A stretch of DNA of 64,000 bases from Salminus brasiliensis. Lineage: Eukaryota > Chordata > Actinopteri > Characiformes > Bryconidae. The first letter of the stretch is position 1. Each line of letters begins with the position of its first letter. Made by a program: the position numbers and the translations under genes. Under the pieces are notes generated by a model. It saw only the letters and a program-made list of their open reading frames with translations. It searched no databases and was not told the origin of the DNA. The stretch spans positions 31,666,133-31,730,132 of the forward strand of contig NC_132879.1 in assembly GCF_030463535.1 (NCBI RefSeq), given 5' to 3'. Shown here piece after piece: positions 36,106-48,548 of this stretch.

Positions 36106-39100
36106 TCATATGAATCTGAACATATAGTGCTGAGACAAAGACACATGAACTTTCAGGAGAGTTAGAAATCCTCACATAGCTTTATTTAAAGGTTGTTACA
36201 GTTGTTTTTAAGAAAAGACGAAGACATAACATGCAAAGCCATCCAGGCAGTAGACTTTGCCCGATCAAACTTGTTACTTCCAAAAGTGTTGAATCTACCG
36301 AAAGCAGTCCTGCTCTTAAAGCCCACCCCAGTTTTGTTCAAATGCCATTATTTGCCTTTTTAACATCCTGATGGTACAATCATACAGCAGACAAAACAGA
36401 AGACGCTGTTATCGAGAAACAGACATGTTTACACGCACTTCAGTCTGTTTGTCTTCTCCAGGCTCCAATAAACACCAAAAATAAGCCAGATCCTAGCCAC
36501 CCACTGAGCCCTCGCTTAACAGCTTGCTCTTAGTTAAAGCATAGAACTGCCGTCGTTCTTACATAAGCCAGTAATTACTGTGGGGGGGATTCACATGTAC
36601 AATTTCTGCTTTTATGTACAATACTGAAGTGCAACACTCATTGTTATTACTATATACTGCAGCTTACAGAGGAAATCTTTCAGTACAGCCAAGCAAGCAG
36701 ATTAAACCAGGAATATTTAGGAAAAAAAGCCCTTTAGACAAAACTGATGCAGTCAGGGAGCCACAGAAGCTAAAAAAAAAAGAAACCCTCCATAATCCAT
36801 CATTACAATACAGCTACAGTATTTTTAGTGGTTTGCCATTTTATTTATTTATTTATTTTATTTATTTATTTTTTAAATAAAAAGTATTTTAGGGTTAGGG
36901 TGCGAGTGTTGCAAGTGTCACACCAACAGCTTTTGAAAAATCATTTTTTAATGCAACAAAGGTGCTTTTGATATTATATCTGTTACCAGAAATAATTGGT
37001 CTGAGTGTCAAATGAAACCTTCCCCCACTGCTATTCATAGTGTTTTTATACCCCTATAAAGAATGATTGTAAACTGCACTTTAAACCTAAATGAGCATGT
37101 CATTCACTGTAAACAGAACACTGCGCTTAGTCTCAGCTAGAAAATGAAATGGGGATTAAATATGAATATGAACACACCTTTAGTGTTGTGAAATCGGATA
37201 CTTTTAACAAATGGATGTTTAAAAATGACCTGAGGAAGATGTGGAATGATGATGTAAAATATACCTGTTATTCTTTCTTTACAAACACTTCAGCACACAG
37301 GTTCACGCCACCTTCAAATCATTTTGGTCGAGAAGCTAACGTGCAGAGGACTGTCACTCAAATCTCTCACACACACACACACTCACTCACACACATGCAA
37401 TGCCAACAGGGGCCATATTTCAATTATTGGGGGGGTTTGAATAATTAGCCATCTATCTAACATGGAATTACAGTATGGTTCTTTTTTGATATTTCATATT
37501 ACAGTACCATTGCTTTCAAATTACAGCCTACTTACATTAGTGCAATTCATCAAACTCTCATGGAACACTACCTCGCAACACCTCATTCTTGGAAGTGCTG
37601 TTACATTCTGTGCTTAGAACAAAGTATATTATGTTAAATGTTATTTTTTAAGCCCAGCTGTGGATTAATAACATCTGCATGAGATTCTTTTACTGCTTAT
37701 TATTAAGCAGATGTATTGTAACTATGAACCTACATTAATGTGAAAACATCAGGACACCCTTTGAAAACCTTTTGTCTGTTTGTTATTTTATTATATTTAA
37801 ACATATGGAGATTTGAGAGATGGAGAAAATCTAGCTACTTAGTTAACAACAATTAAAACTGAAGCAATGATTTGTAAAATGTAATAGGACCCCCTCCCCC
37901 CCACTTATTATTACTGAAAATGGCCAAAATTCACATTCGCTGCAGAAGATTGGAACATGGTTAGAGAGGATTTTGGAGGAGCCGGTCTTAAACCAGCTCG
38001 ACAGACATCTCTGTTAGTTTGCTCTTTCTGGAAAAATGCTTCGAACAGATTAATCCAAAGATGAATTTGTTTGGCACAGTAAAAGAAGACTTATTCGCAC
38101 AAGGATCTCATGCCAACTGTAAAGCATGGAGATGGGAAATGTCATAGTTTGGAGGTGTTTGGCTGCGGCAGGGCCTGGCCAGCTTGCCATCATAGAAACC
38201 ACTATGAATTCTTTATTGTATGAAGAGGACACTTGAGACCATCTGTCCAAAAACTCAAGCTCACATGGAGGTGGACTATGCACCATGACAATGACGCAAA
38301 ACGGTCTTAAACAGTAAAATCCACCAGGGAATGACTCCAAAGGACGAAATCTGAGTCATTGAATGGTCAGGCTATTAAAAAAAAACCCTTAAACATCCAA
38401 CAGCTGGAAGAGCTCTGCATGGAGAAGTGGGTAAACTTTCTCCTAGTCGATGCCAGAGACTGCTAGCTTGATACAGAAAATGTCTCATTTAGGTTATTTC
38501 AGGCAAGATGGGCAATTGAGTTTTAAAATACGTTTCTTCAGACAGACAAAAAGGTGTTTTCATAGGGTGTCCTGATTTATTTATTGATTTATTTTCCTTT
38601 TCACATGACTGTAAAGGTCTTGATAAATGGCCAAACCAGATGTTTTTAGAGGAACCCCGTAGCTCCTGTTGGAAGGAAGTGATCTCTGTGACTCACAGAG
38701 CGATCACATAACCAGACTAAGACATAGTGAAAACAGAATTCTTCAAAATCCTAGTTTAGGCTAAACGAGGCCATGTGGGAAACGGAGTCTCTTTGTCAAA
38801 ATGAGTCTGATCTTGTCCAATATGTTACTTGCTGAAAGTTATAGCCAGCACTTTTTAAAGGACCCTTTTTTTCTTCTCTTTTCAAGACCTAGCTCTTACT
38901 GAAGACCAGTAGGACCAATTACTGCTCCAGGGTCCTGTAGGATCAGCTCTGATGAACAACAGCAGCTGCATAAGCTGCCTTAAGGCCTTGACATGTCATC
39001 TGTAGTTATGGTTCTTATAATAGTGTGTTAAAAACATGCACATCAGCTAATCAGCTGCCAATTCAGTATGATAATCAGGGCACATTGTAAGGACAATCAG

Positions 39101-39426
39101 TAATGAATGTGATCATCTAAATCTAAACATACTGAAGTTCTGTGTAATCGGCTGTTTTTTAAGACTGGTCTGGTTTGAAAGCTACTAGAACATAAAAGTC
39201 AGAATTCAGTATATACCCAAGTCACCTGCTTGGCTAATTATCAACAAATCAGAACTGGGATGTGGAACCCAAGGTTGTGGAGTATTGGAGTAAAGTGCCG
39301 GGTCAGTGTGTATCCGACACTGCAGAGTACTGATCTAGGATCACATCCCAATGCCTTCAAAGCTGAGCCTGGATCAGCACTCTTCCTTAGAGAAGGCTGA
39401 TAAATCTGACTGCTGGTGCATTAGGG
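36106..39426. other. convergent tubgcp6-appl2 interval, possible appl2 3' UTR
   Basis: There is no coding sequence. On the minus strand AATAAA signals occur at 36181-36186 and within a (TTTA)n run at 36838-36870, either of which could end a long appl2 transcript. Two tandem TTAGGG units occur at about 36889-36900. A Tc1 relic occupies 37742-38610. How far the appl2 3' UTR extends cannot be decided from sequence alone. Confidence 0.45.
37742..38610 (+). mobile_element. Tc1-like transposon relic with TIRs
   Basis: The left end reads AGGACACCCTTTGAAAAC (from about 37751) and the right end, inverted, reads AGGACACCCTATGAAAAC (ending about 38574). The interior translates in pieces to a decayed transposase C-terminal half (for example KMNLFGTVKEDLFAQGSHAN and a VWGC-like block). 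Stops and frameshifts are frequent. Confidence 0.65.
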
Positions 39427-42047
39427 TCAGGCTTCAGACTCCAGGTCCTCTTGTCCTCCTCCATTAGCTGCCTCCCCTGTGTCACTCTCCAACAACAGGA
39501 ACTTCCCATCGTTGGTCAGAGGCATAGATTTCATCAACTGGGCTAGAGCCTCTGGGTCCTAATGAAACACAGTCATGCACAACAGGAGGTAAGGATGAAT
39601 AAAATAGCGGTAAAAACAATAAACTAAAGTATTTACAGACACAAATCAATCATGTTCATTAGAATTGATGCTTATTGAGTGATAAATCAAGGCAGCCTTT
39701 TAGACTTTACCTTCTTTGCCTCTGTGATCTCCTTGCCCAAGTTTATTGTATAGCAGATCTACGGAAGGGAGGAAAATCTAAATAAGTAAACAAAGGTGAG
39801 CACTGCATTTTCATTCGGAACTGCACCAGACAGTGATCAGGAGCAACATTTTCATTCCACATGATACATTAGAATTCGTTAGGATTCCTAAATTCCTAAT
39901 TTTTCCAGTACAGTTTTTGTTTTGTTAATTTTACCACATTTTCTACCCAGTTTGGAAGGCTGGCAGACTATGCACTCTGAGGAAAGCGTGGCTCCCCAGC
40001 TCCGATACAACAGACGCCTGTGTTGATTAACATTACACCAGGAGTAATGTGGGGAGGAAGTGCCATGAGCCAAACCCTGAATGAGCAAGGTCAACTGTGC
40101 TCTCTCTGCCTCCAGCTGCTGATGGCAAGCAGCATGACCCAGGATTCGTTAAAAAGCATTCTCCGCACCTTAGTCAGAGTACAGATTTTTAAATACAGAC
40201 AATCTTAATCAGTTAGCTAGAATATACATTAATAAAATTAATGAATATGATAATGTTTATTATTTTCCTTTTTTTCTGTATTAGATTGTATAAATTCTAT
40301 AATCTGTTCTAACTACAGGACTGTTTCCTTCTATTCTGCTTTTTGCTTAAGCTGACCTTATACAGTCAATGAAAAAGATGTGTTTCAAACCAAAACCATG
40401 TGCTTTGTTTGGTGTAACGTGTGCCAGCGACTAAACAGAACTTCTAAACTTTTCCCCTGACTGTGACTGTTCCTAAATACTGCCTCATTTGTCCCGATAC
40501 CGCCCGCTGAATGTGACTCGTCCTATTTATCACCTTGTTAGTTCTTAGACCTCCCCCTGACTGTGATTGGTCCTAATCACCACCTTGTTAATCCTGAGAC
40601 TTCCCCTGACTGTGATTAGGACCAGTCACCACATTGTCAGTTATGAGATCTCCTGCTAGAGTGTAAGCCCTCTAACATTGACTGGTCCTATTTACAGCTA
40701 AGTTTGTGCTGAGACCTCCCCCAACTGTGATTGGTCCTAATCACCACCTTATTTGTTCTGAGACCTTCCCCTGACTGGTCTCAACTGGTCTCAATTACTG
40801 CTGTTTTTTAGGCCTGAGGCCTCCCCTTGGCTGTAATTAGCGGGCTGATATACAGAGTTCTTTAGTATACTCACACTAGTGTGTTTGGCTGCAGTTTTAG
40901 TTTTAGTAATCTTTGTTTGTCAGTATAACTGCACGCTGCAGACATTTTGCATTTCCTCACAATGCTCAGCTTTTGCGTGCTCATGCTGGATGAAATCCTG
41001 TTACTCATTGCTGCTGCATGTCAGCAACAGAATGGGACAGAACTGAACAGCTACCTTCTCTCCTTCAGTGTTGCTTTCAAAGACAAAGGCACTGAAGGAT
41101 GGCTGTCCCTCCTCTGCACCGTCACTCCAGTCTGTCCCCTCCACCACAAAGCCCATCAGTCTGCTGTTCTCCTGGTGCGCTACAAACTGGGTGACATCCT
41201 TCAGCTGGAACTGATGAGGAGTTGTCAAGGGAGAGAGAGTGACGATGGGAACAGGAAGGGAGAGGAAGACAGTTACAGTTACAGTTAATGTGTTTCTTTT
41301 TTTAAGTCAGAGATACTGCCTATACTCAGCAGCATTTAAAGAAGTGCTATGTAAGAATTGGTGTTTTTTGCTCCAGGCTCCCCTACAGTCAGGAAGTGTG
41401 ATTTGTGCTTTTAGCCACCCCCAAAAGGACACACTTTACACATGCATTTCCGGACAAGGTGAGATATAGAACTGTCACTGAAAGTGAGCAAAATAATACA
41501 GGATTTTACAAGAATATAACTGATTACACTTGTGAGGGTTACCCTGCCCGCTTCCCTAAAGTTACATAGTGCAGTTAGCCACGGGCCAAGTCTGGAGCAC
41601 CAACCAATAGACGCTCTTCACCCTTTACCAAGTCAGTGGAGCATCAACATGGTTTTGAAGGTTGTATTAAAGTCAAAATGCTACATACTGTTGCTTTAAC
41701 TATACAAGAGTGTCACTTACACTGATTTTAGTGACCTGTGTCTGAGGATCAATCAGCCTGTTGGACAAAACAGGAGATACATTTTTACACTTTCTGTGGT
41801 AATTTATACATATTTATTCATGTAGGTTGTAAGTTTAAATTGTGACTGTGACTGTGGCTGTGCCAAACTCACCGGATGCAGCTGCTGGTGACCATTAGGT
41901 GAGACTCGCTGGTTTTAAAGATGTTGTGTATAGCTCGAGCTGCAAGCACCTGTCTCATGGCCTCGTAGATCACCTCGTGCGTGTGCCCAGAGCGAACAGC
42001 CATAGAGCCCAGAAAACGCACAGCAAATACCTGCTGTAGAAGGGAGT
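39427..42047 (-). CDS. appl2: appl2 exons 17-21: PTB domain and C-terminal tail
   Basis: Residues about 482-620 form the phosphotyrosine-binding domain: DSLLQQVFAVRFLGSMAV, EVIYEAMRQVLAARAIHNIF, SESHLMVTSSCIRLIDPQTQ, FQLKDVTQFVAHQENSRLMG and FSAFVFESNTEGEKICY. The tail contains DPEALAQLMKSMPLTNDGKF and ends with an acidic stretch and ESEA, then TGA at 39427-39429. Within the PTB a Gly/Asp/Ser-rich insert (GTDWSDGAEEGQPS) replaces the human VPESTGEES loop. Confidence 0.95.
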
Positions 42048-45000
42048 CTGCACACAAACACCGTGTGATATCAAGGCACAGCACTCATTCAACAATTCTT
42101 CACGAAGGAAGCAGCGTTAGCACTGAGCCAAAGCATAGCTGCATTCCACTGCCTTTTCTGACCTTTGCCATCAAATGAGAAACAGCTGTTATAAAAAAAG
42201 AGGCAGTCATCGTGTCTCACCATCAGCACTCGAAGAGCTCTCTTCTTCTGTTTCGCCAAAAGGATTTGTGCGTCTGTGTGAGGTCATAAAACACTGTTTA
42301 GACTTTAAAAAGGCTGGATGCAAAATTATGATTTTTTTGTGACTGTATTTTTTGACTGATACTGTCAAACCAATGTGCTGCTTTTAAACGAATTGAGAAA
42401 ATTTATATTTTTCCAACATCAGACTAAACTGAATGAGTAATCATTCAAATGTTTCAGATCACTTTCTTGTAAATACTCTCCAGGGTGGACATTTTTTTTA
42501 GGACATCACAATTTTAACTTGCACATGATTGTTTGCAAAAAATGACCGGGTTCCTCCTTTACCACACTTTGAGAGAACGTCCTGCTCTCAAATCAGGAAA
42601 AAACAACAAAACCTCCACTTCTTTGCCTTGTTAGCAAGCATACTTAATTTGTACACTGTATTAAGGTCTGCTTTGGCTGTTACACTTGCTTCTTGATGAA
42701 TCTGACTTCAAACGTGGCTGGCATGTGCACGTAAGTGTTTATGGGTCACTTCTGTGTTCTCTTTTCTGTAGGAAAAGAAAACGTTTTCTAAAATATCAGG
42801 ATGAGTGTGGACGAGGTCTTAGTCTAGGGTCAGAATTGGGATTGGTCTGGGAAACTGGTTGAAGAGGTTTAATGTGTGAAATGACAAATGCAGTCTCTGA
42901 CCTTCCTCCTGTTCTGTTCTGGTCCAAGAACTCAGATGCAGGCAGCACAATATCAAACTGGATGGGGGTTCCTGGGGCAATCAGGTCTTCAGGCTCAGGG
43001 GCAGTAGAGGCCTTCTTAGTGCTACTGGGGGCTACTCCACCTGGCTTAGCCCTGCCCAAAGATGGAAGACATTAACAGTAACAGTACTAATCTCATGTTT
43101 TCCCATAGCAATATCATCAATTTACAGCAATCTCACAGAGGGATGTCCCTGATTGATGTGTTCGTTAAAACCAGTTTCTATAATGAGACATTCTGGACTG
43201 ACTTTTCTGACTGTTTTATAGTATGTTCAATATTTTATAATCCAGTCTGACTCTCCTCCTTGACTCACTCAGTTCCTTTAAAACACTGCAGTGGAATTAC
43301 TGGTACACACTCTGGACTGATATGTGTTGTTTGTTGACCCTAACCCTGTAGAATAACTGTTTTAATAGTGATCCATTAAACATGCCTGGATTGGCCCCAA
43401 TCCCGATCCATTCACTAATCTCAAGATCTTTGTAAATGACCTATTTGCACCAATGTTAAAGTATTTTTTTAAACCATTGCATTTTTTGCAATACATTTAA
43501 TTCAATTTTGGTTAGTCAGTGCTGTATTATTTTATTCACCCTCTTTGCGTGTGTATAGCACCATTTTAGAGCATTAAATAACTCACAGTGAAAGCTAGTC
43601 AGGCTACAGTACAGTCTTCACACAACAGGGTTACAATAAAGCCATCCAGGGAAACATTGAGAGAAGTCCATGGTAGCATATAAAAAGATTTTTGTAAAAT
43701 CTATTTTAAAGCTCTGATATTCGCTCCTCTGCTTTCACTTAGTTAAACAAAACAAATGGGTTGTGCCCCACCCCTTCCCTACAGAAGATACTTGTGCTAT
43801 CTCTAAAATAATTTTTAGTTCATAAAGAGCTTGATAATTAGCTGCAAAGTTGAGTCAGTTGTGTTAAATCAGGAAAAGGTCCTGTGGCCTTTCAGCACAG
43901 AGATTTAGCTCCACTGAACAGCTCCTTATAATTCTTTGTACAAACTGCAATATTAAAGTATGATCCCTGTTCAACTGCTGTTAGTGGATGGATGTATACA
44001 GCCATTATCTCTGACCTGTCAGGGTTGGGGGAGCCCTCTGCTCTCTTCTCAAAGCTGGTGATAGGAGTGACTGCCTGGATGGCCGTCTGATTGAGTCTGA
44101 TGGCCACTGCCTGGGAACACAGAAAGATGTTTATTTACAAGGAACACTGAATCATAAATCTTTAATCATAAATCTTCTTCACCAAATATCAAGTGCAATA
44201 CATTTAATTCAAGGAACGAAAGCAGCATAAAGACAAACCAGCACAGCCACCACACAAAACATACAAATAGGTGGACAGAGTTTAATGCTGTAAGGTAAAA
44301 TAAAATATTACAATTGTTTTAAACTAAATGAAGAAAACATATGGCAGTTTGTGTTGGGAGCCCGTTCCCTGATTACAGACAGCTGGTTAGGAAGGAGCTC
44401 CTAGCAGCTTTACATGCTCTGCGCTCGCAAGCTTTAGAGAGAGGACGTTAATCTCAGAGCTAAGAAGCAAGAGCCAGTAGAGTGGACACTAGCCTCCCAG
44501 CTAAGCAGTGAAAGCCAGTAGAAACAAGGCTAGCCCCCTGGCCATAGAGCATACTAGAGAAGTTTAAATACTGTGTTTTGGGTGCACTTATGGGTAAATA
44601 AAGCATGGTTCTGTTGATCTGTTGTCCTGTCTATGTGTGTATCTCTGAGCTTCGCATGGTCCTCCAGTCATGTGACTCTCCCCGGTACATATTTGAGGCA
44701 CAGTGATCAGGGGGCTATGCAAGCACTAATCCAGGGCTATCACTAGCAGCTGGGAAGTTCATTTGCATATTTGCTTTGCAGTAATCACACACCCTCTGTC
44801 TCTCAAGCTGTACAATTAATCATTTTCCTCTGTCGGCAGTACCTCAGGCTATGGACTAAAAGCCCTTAAGTATTAATGGCCTCACCTGAAAGTAAAGACG
44901 GATAGCTGCTAATTCTGCTTGCTAATGCATTAATATTAGAATTAATGCTTATACTTATAATACCTATAATGCATAAACAACAATAGTGCATTCATGTGCA

Positions 45001-48000
45001 TTATGTGTGCTAGAGAGGCGGTACCTCAGGGTTGTCCGTCAGGTAGATCTGTCTAGAAATGTTGTTAATGGTGCAGATCCACTGTAAAGAGAAAATAGAC
45101 AACAGTCCATATGGTTCAGCCAGCACTTCAGCCGTCCTGAATAGAGAATGTGTGTAAAACATGTGACAAGTAAACGCACCTCTTCATATTCCCTTCTGCT
45201 CTCTGCTTGAAGGATCATAGACCTTGATATAAAAAAAGGATCACAGCAATAATCAGCACAATAAGCATCAATAAGATACACAATATGGACAAAAGTATTG
45301 GGACACCTGCTCATTCATTGTTTCTTCTGAACTCAAGAGTATTAAAACAGACAAGATCTACTAGAGCACAGCTGTGAAAATTTGATGATTTAACTCCACA
45401 GCTCAAACCATGCCTTGCATTAGGCATGGCGCCAATAGGTTGATATTTATCTCCTCCAGAGAGCCCTATTATTTTATCAGTGCTTCTCTACAGGCACTAG
45501 ACAAGATGTGTGTTTGTGCAGTTGCTCATCTGTGTCAGGAACGTGTGCAACTTTGCATATTTGGACATATAGTATAAACCAAGGCTTTCCTCTGACTTTA
45601 CTTTGGGCTAGACGTACAGTAGCGACTATGGAACATTAATAACCAGACACAACAAAGAGAAAAGATCATCACTGGAGTATCAGTCCGTCTTCTCAGCTTC
45701 AGAGACTGCTTTGATCTGTAGACAAATGTGTTCAAGAGCATTTGTCTGTCTGCGTTCTGTGTTCACTGCTTGTACAGCTTGTAACAGAGAGCAGCGTGGA
45801 TATCACAGGAAGTGTCTGTAATTATTTCCCATTGGATTAAACAATGCTTTGAGGATGGTGCAGAAGTCTCCCTCTCCCTTGTTCTGGCATGCTGCCAGCA
45901 AGCTGGAGCTCACTGTGTATCTCACTCATCCTCACAGTTAGGAAAGACACTAATCTGGTGACAGGAAATTGATTTCGGAAGTGTTACTCCCACAGGATAG
46001 AAGCTAGAAAGCAGCAGTGAAACCGTGGAACTACAACAGACAACTGACAACACCCCAGTAGTTAACCCTAACCCTAACCCTTACCCTAGTGTAATACTGA
46101 ACTACCTAGTTATCATGCCTTAGTTACCATCTGAATTTGTACTAAGCACAGTGTTTCTGCCAATAAAACGCCACATGATACCAGTAAAAGACTCTGGTAA
46201 GTTGCACAAGCAGCAATAGAACATGAGAGGGAGCGTGTTAATGTGAATGACATCATGGCGTAGATCATCACACCGGTGATGTTATTTGCACACGACCTCG
46301 ACTGTTCTATTGCAGTTTGAAATATGAATGGGAGCCGTGGTTATCGTGGTACACAGTATGCTTTTATGAGTATATTGGGGATATCATCAGTGCTTAAAGA
46401 GCACTGATTAACTGCATGTTCTGTTACAAAGAGTGTCATCAGTCTTATTTAATTGAATGGAGTTTAGCATATTTTGAGTAACAATCACAGCACTCAGTAT
46501 GGGAGAGTGTTTGGAAACCAGTTTTTTTTTTTAATTGACAGTGCATTTTGTCTACGTGACAAAATAATGTGATAAATATTGTATATCATAAAAAACAAAT
46601 CTTTCAATATCGTGATATACATTTGTTTCATATCACCTAGCTCTCTATTACAACTCAGTAGAGCATCAACATGATTTTGGAGCTGTTATTTTAAAAGGTA
46701 AACGCTACATAAATGTTGTTTTGCTTTAAAGAAACCCAAACATTTCTGCATATTATATTTGTGTAATTTATATATATCATCAGACCAAATACAGCGCTCT
46801 GCTCTGATAGACACCTGGGAAAATGTTATTTTAAATCCTGTTTAAAATGCTGCGCACAGAACAGTATATAGATGAAACACTGGTTTACATGTTATGCAGG
46901 GTGTCTCGTGCCCTGGACTTCTGCAAGCTACAGCAGCTGAGCACCCGACTCTTGAGTATTCAGTTATCCCATAAATTATGGATGGAAGGATGGAAAGAGA
47001 AAGGTACGCTTCAGGAGTGCAGTAGAAAGAGACTGAGTAAGACGGGTGTGCAGCAAGGAATGAAAAGAGAGCAGAAGAAATAGTGAGCAATAGAGAGGGC
47101 AAGATGACTGGGTGAAGAGTTTTTTTCCCCCTTCCAAGTCTGTATCTACTTTCTACCTACGCCCATGTCTACTTGAAATCTACAGCCTTTCCAAACACTA
47201 TATTGGAAATGCCTGTACACCCACTAATTCATGCAAGTTTTCTAATCAGCCAATCATGTGACAGCAGCAGTGCAATGAAGAAAATAATGCAGATACAAGT
47301 CAGAAGCTTCAGGTAATGTTACATCAACAACAATGGCAAAATATTTGATCTCAGTGGTTTTGAGTGTGTCAGGATTGTTGTTACTAGGCGGGTTGGTCTG
47401 AGTATTTCCTGGGATTTTCAGTACAACAGTTTCTAAAGTTTACTCAGAATGGTGTAATAAAAAAGGAATATCCAGTTCTTTCCATCCTACAAAAGTGCTT
47501 TGAGAGAGGTCAACGACTGTGGTGAGTAGAAAAGCATTTCCGAATGCACGTCAAACTTTGAGGCAGATTGGCTCCAAACAGCAGAAGATCACCTAGGGTT
47601 TCACCTCTGTCAGCCAAGAACAGAAAGCTGAGGCTGCAGTGGATACGAGCTCATTAGAACTGGACAGTTGAAGACATAGTTTGGAAAAAACATAGCTTGG
47701 TCTGATGAATCTTAACTAATCTTGATTACTGAGGCACACAGACGGCAGGGTCAGTATTTGGCACCAACAGCTAGAATCAACCCAACCTGCCTTGTGAAAA
47801 CATTCTAGGCTGGTGAAGGAGGTGTCAAACATTTCCTTCATGGCCACAATTTACCCATCTTCCAACAGCAGCTTGTCACCATGCCACGTCTCAACCTTGT
47901 TTCATGGCCATCACAAGGAGTTCAGTGTTCTTTAGTGGCCTCCCCAGACACTGGATCTGATTCCAACAGAACACTTTTGGGATGTGGAAGAACGGAAATT

Positions 48001-48490
48001 CAGAGCATGAAAGGAAATCTGAAAAATCTGTTTAATCTCTGTCCAGGAAACCAGCCCACTGTGTCAGAACTGCTCACAGCAATGGTGATAAACTCAACCC
48101 TCAGAACGTTGAAATGGTTACTAACACAATGATTATATACCGACATTAAAAGTATTTTTCGAGTAGATTCATAGTGGCGAGGCACACAAAGGGTGTTGTA
48201 TGGTAAAACTCTCAATTTTTCAGATTTACCACTACTTTACCCGTATTACCATTACATGTTTAAACCCAGATGTGTATGTTTGTTATATTTTTGTATAGTC
48301 ACGCACAAAGCACACAACTATGCGAACACTCTGCAGGTCGGTATGCTACAAAGATACTTCCTGTAACTCTCTTGCCTAAATGTGGCATTCTCTTTTCTCT
48401 AAAGGCTGCCAGATGTTTTAGAGTTACATTAAACCTGTGATATCCACTGCAAGACACACATCTACATTTCCTAACACCACTTTCACGGGT

Positions 48491-48548
<58 letters not shown>

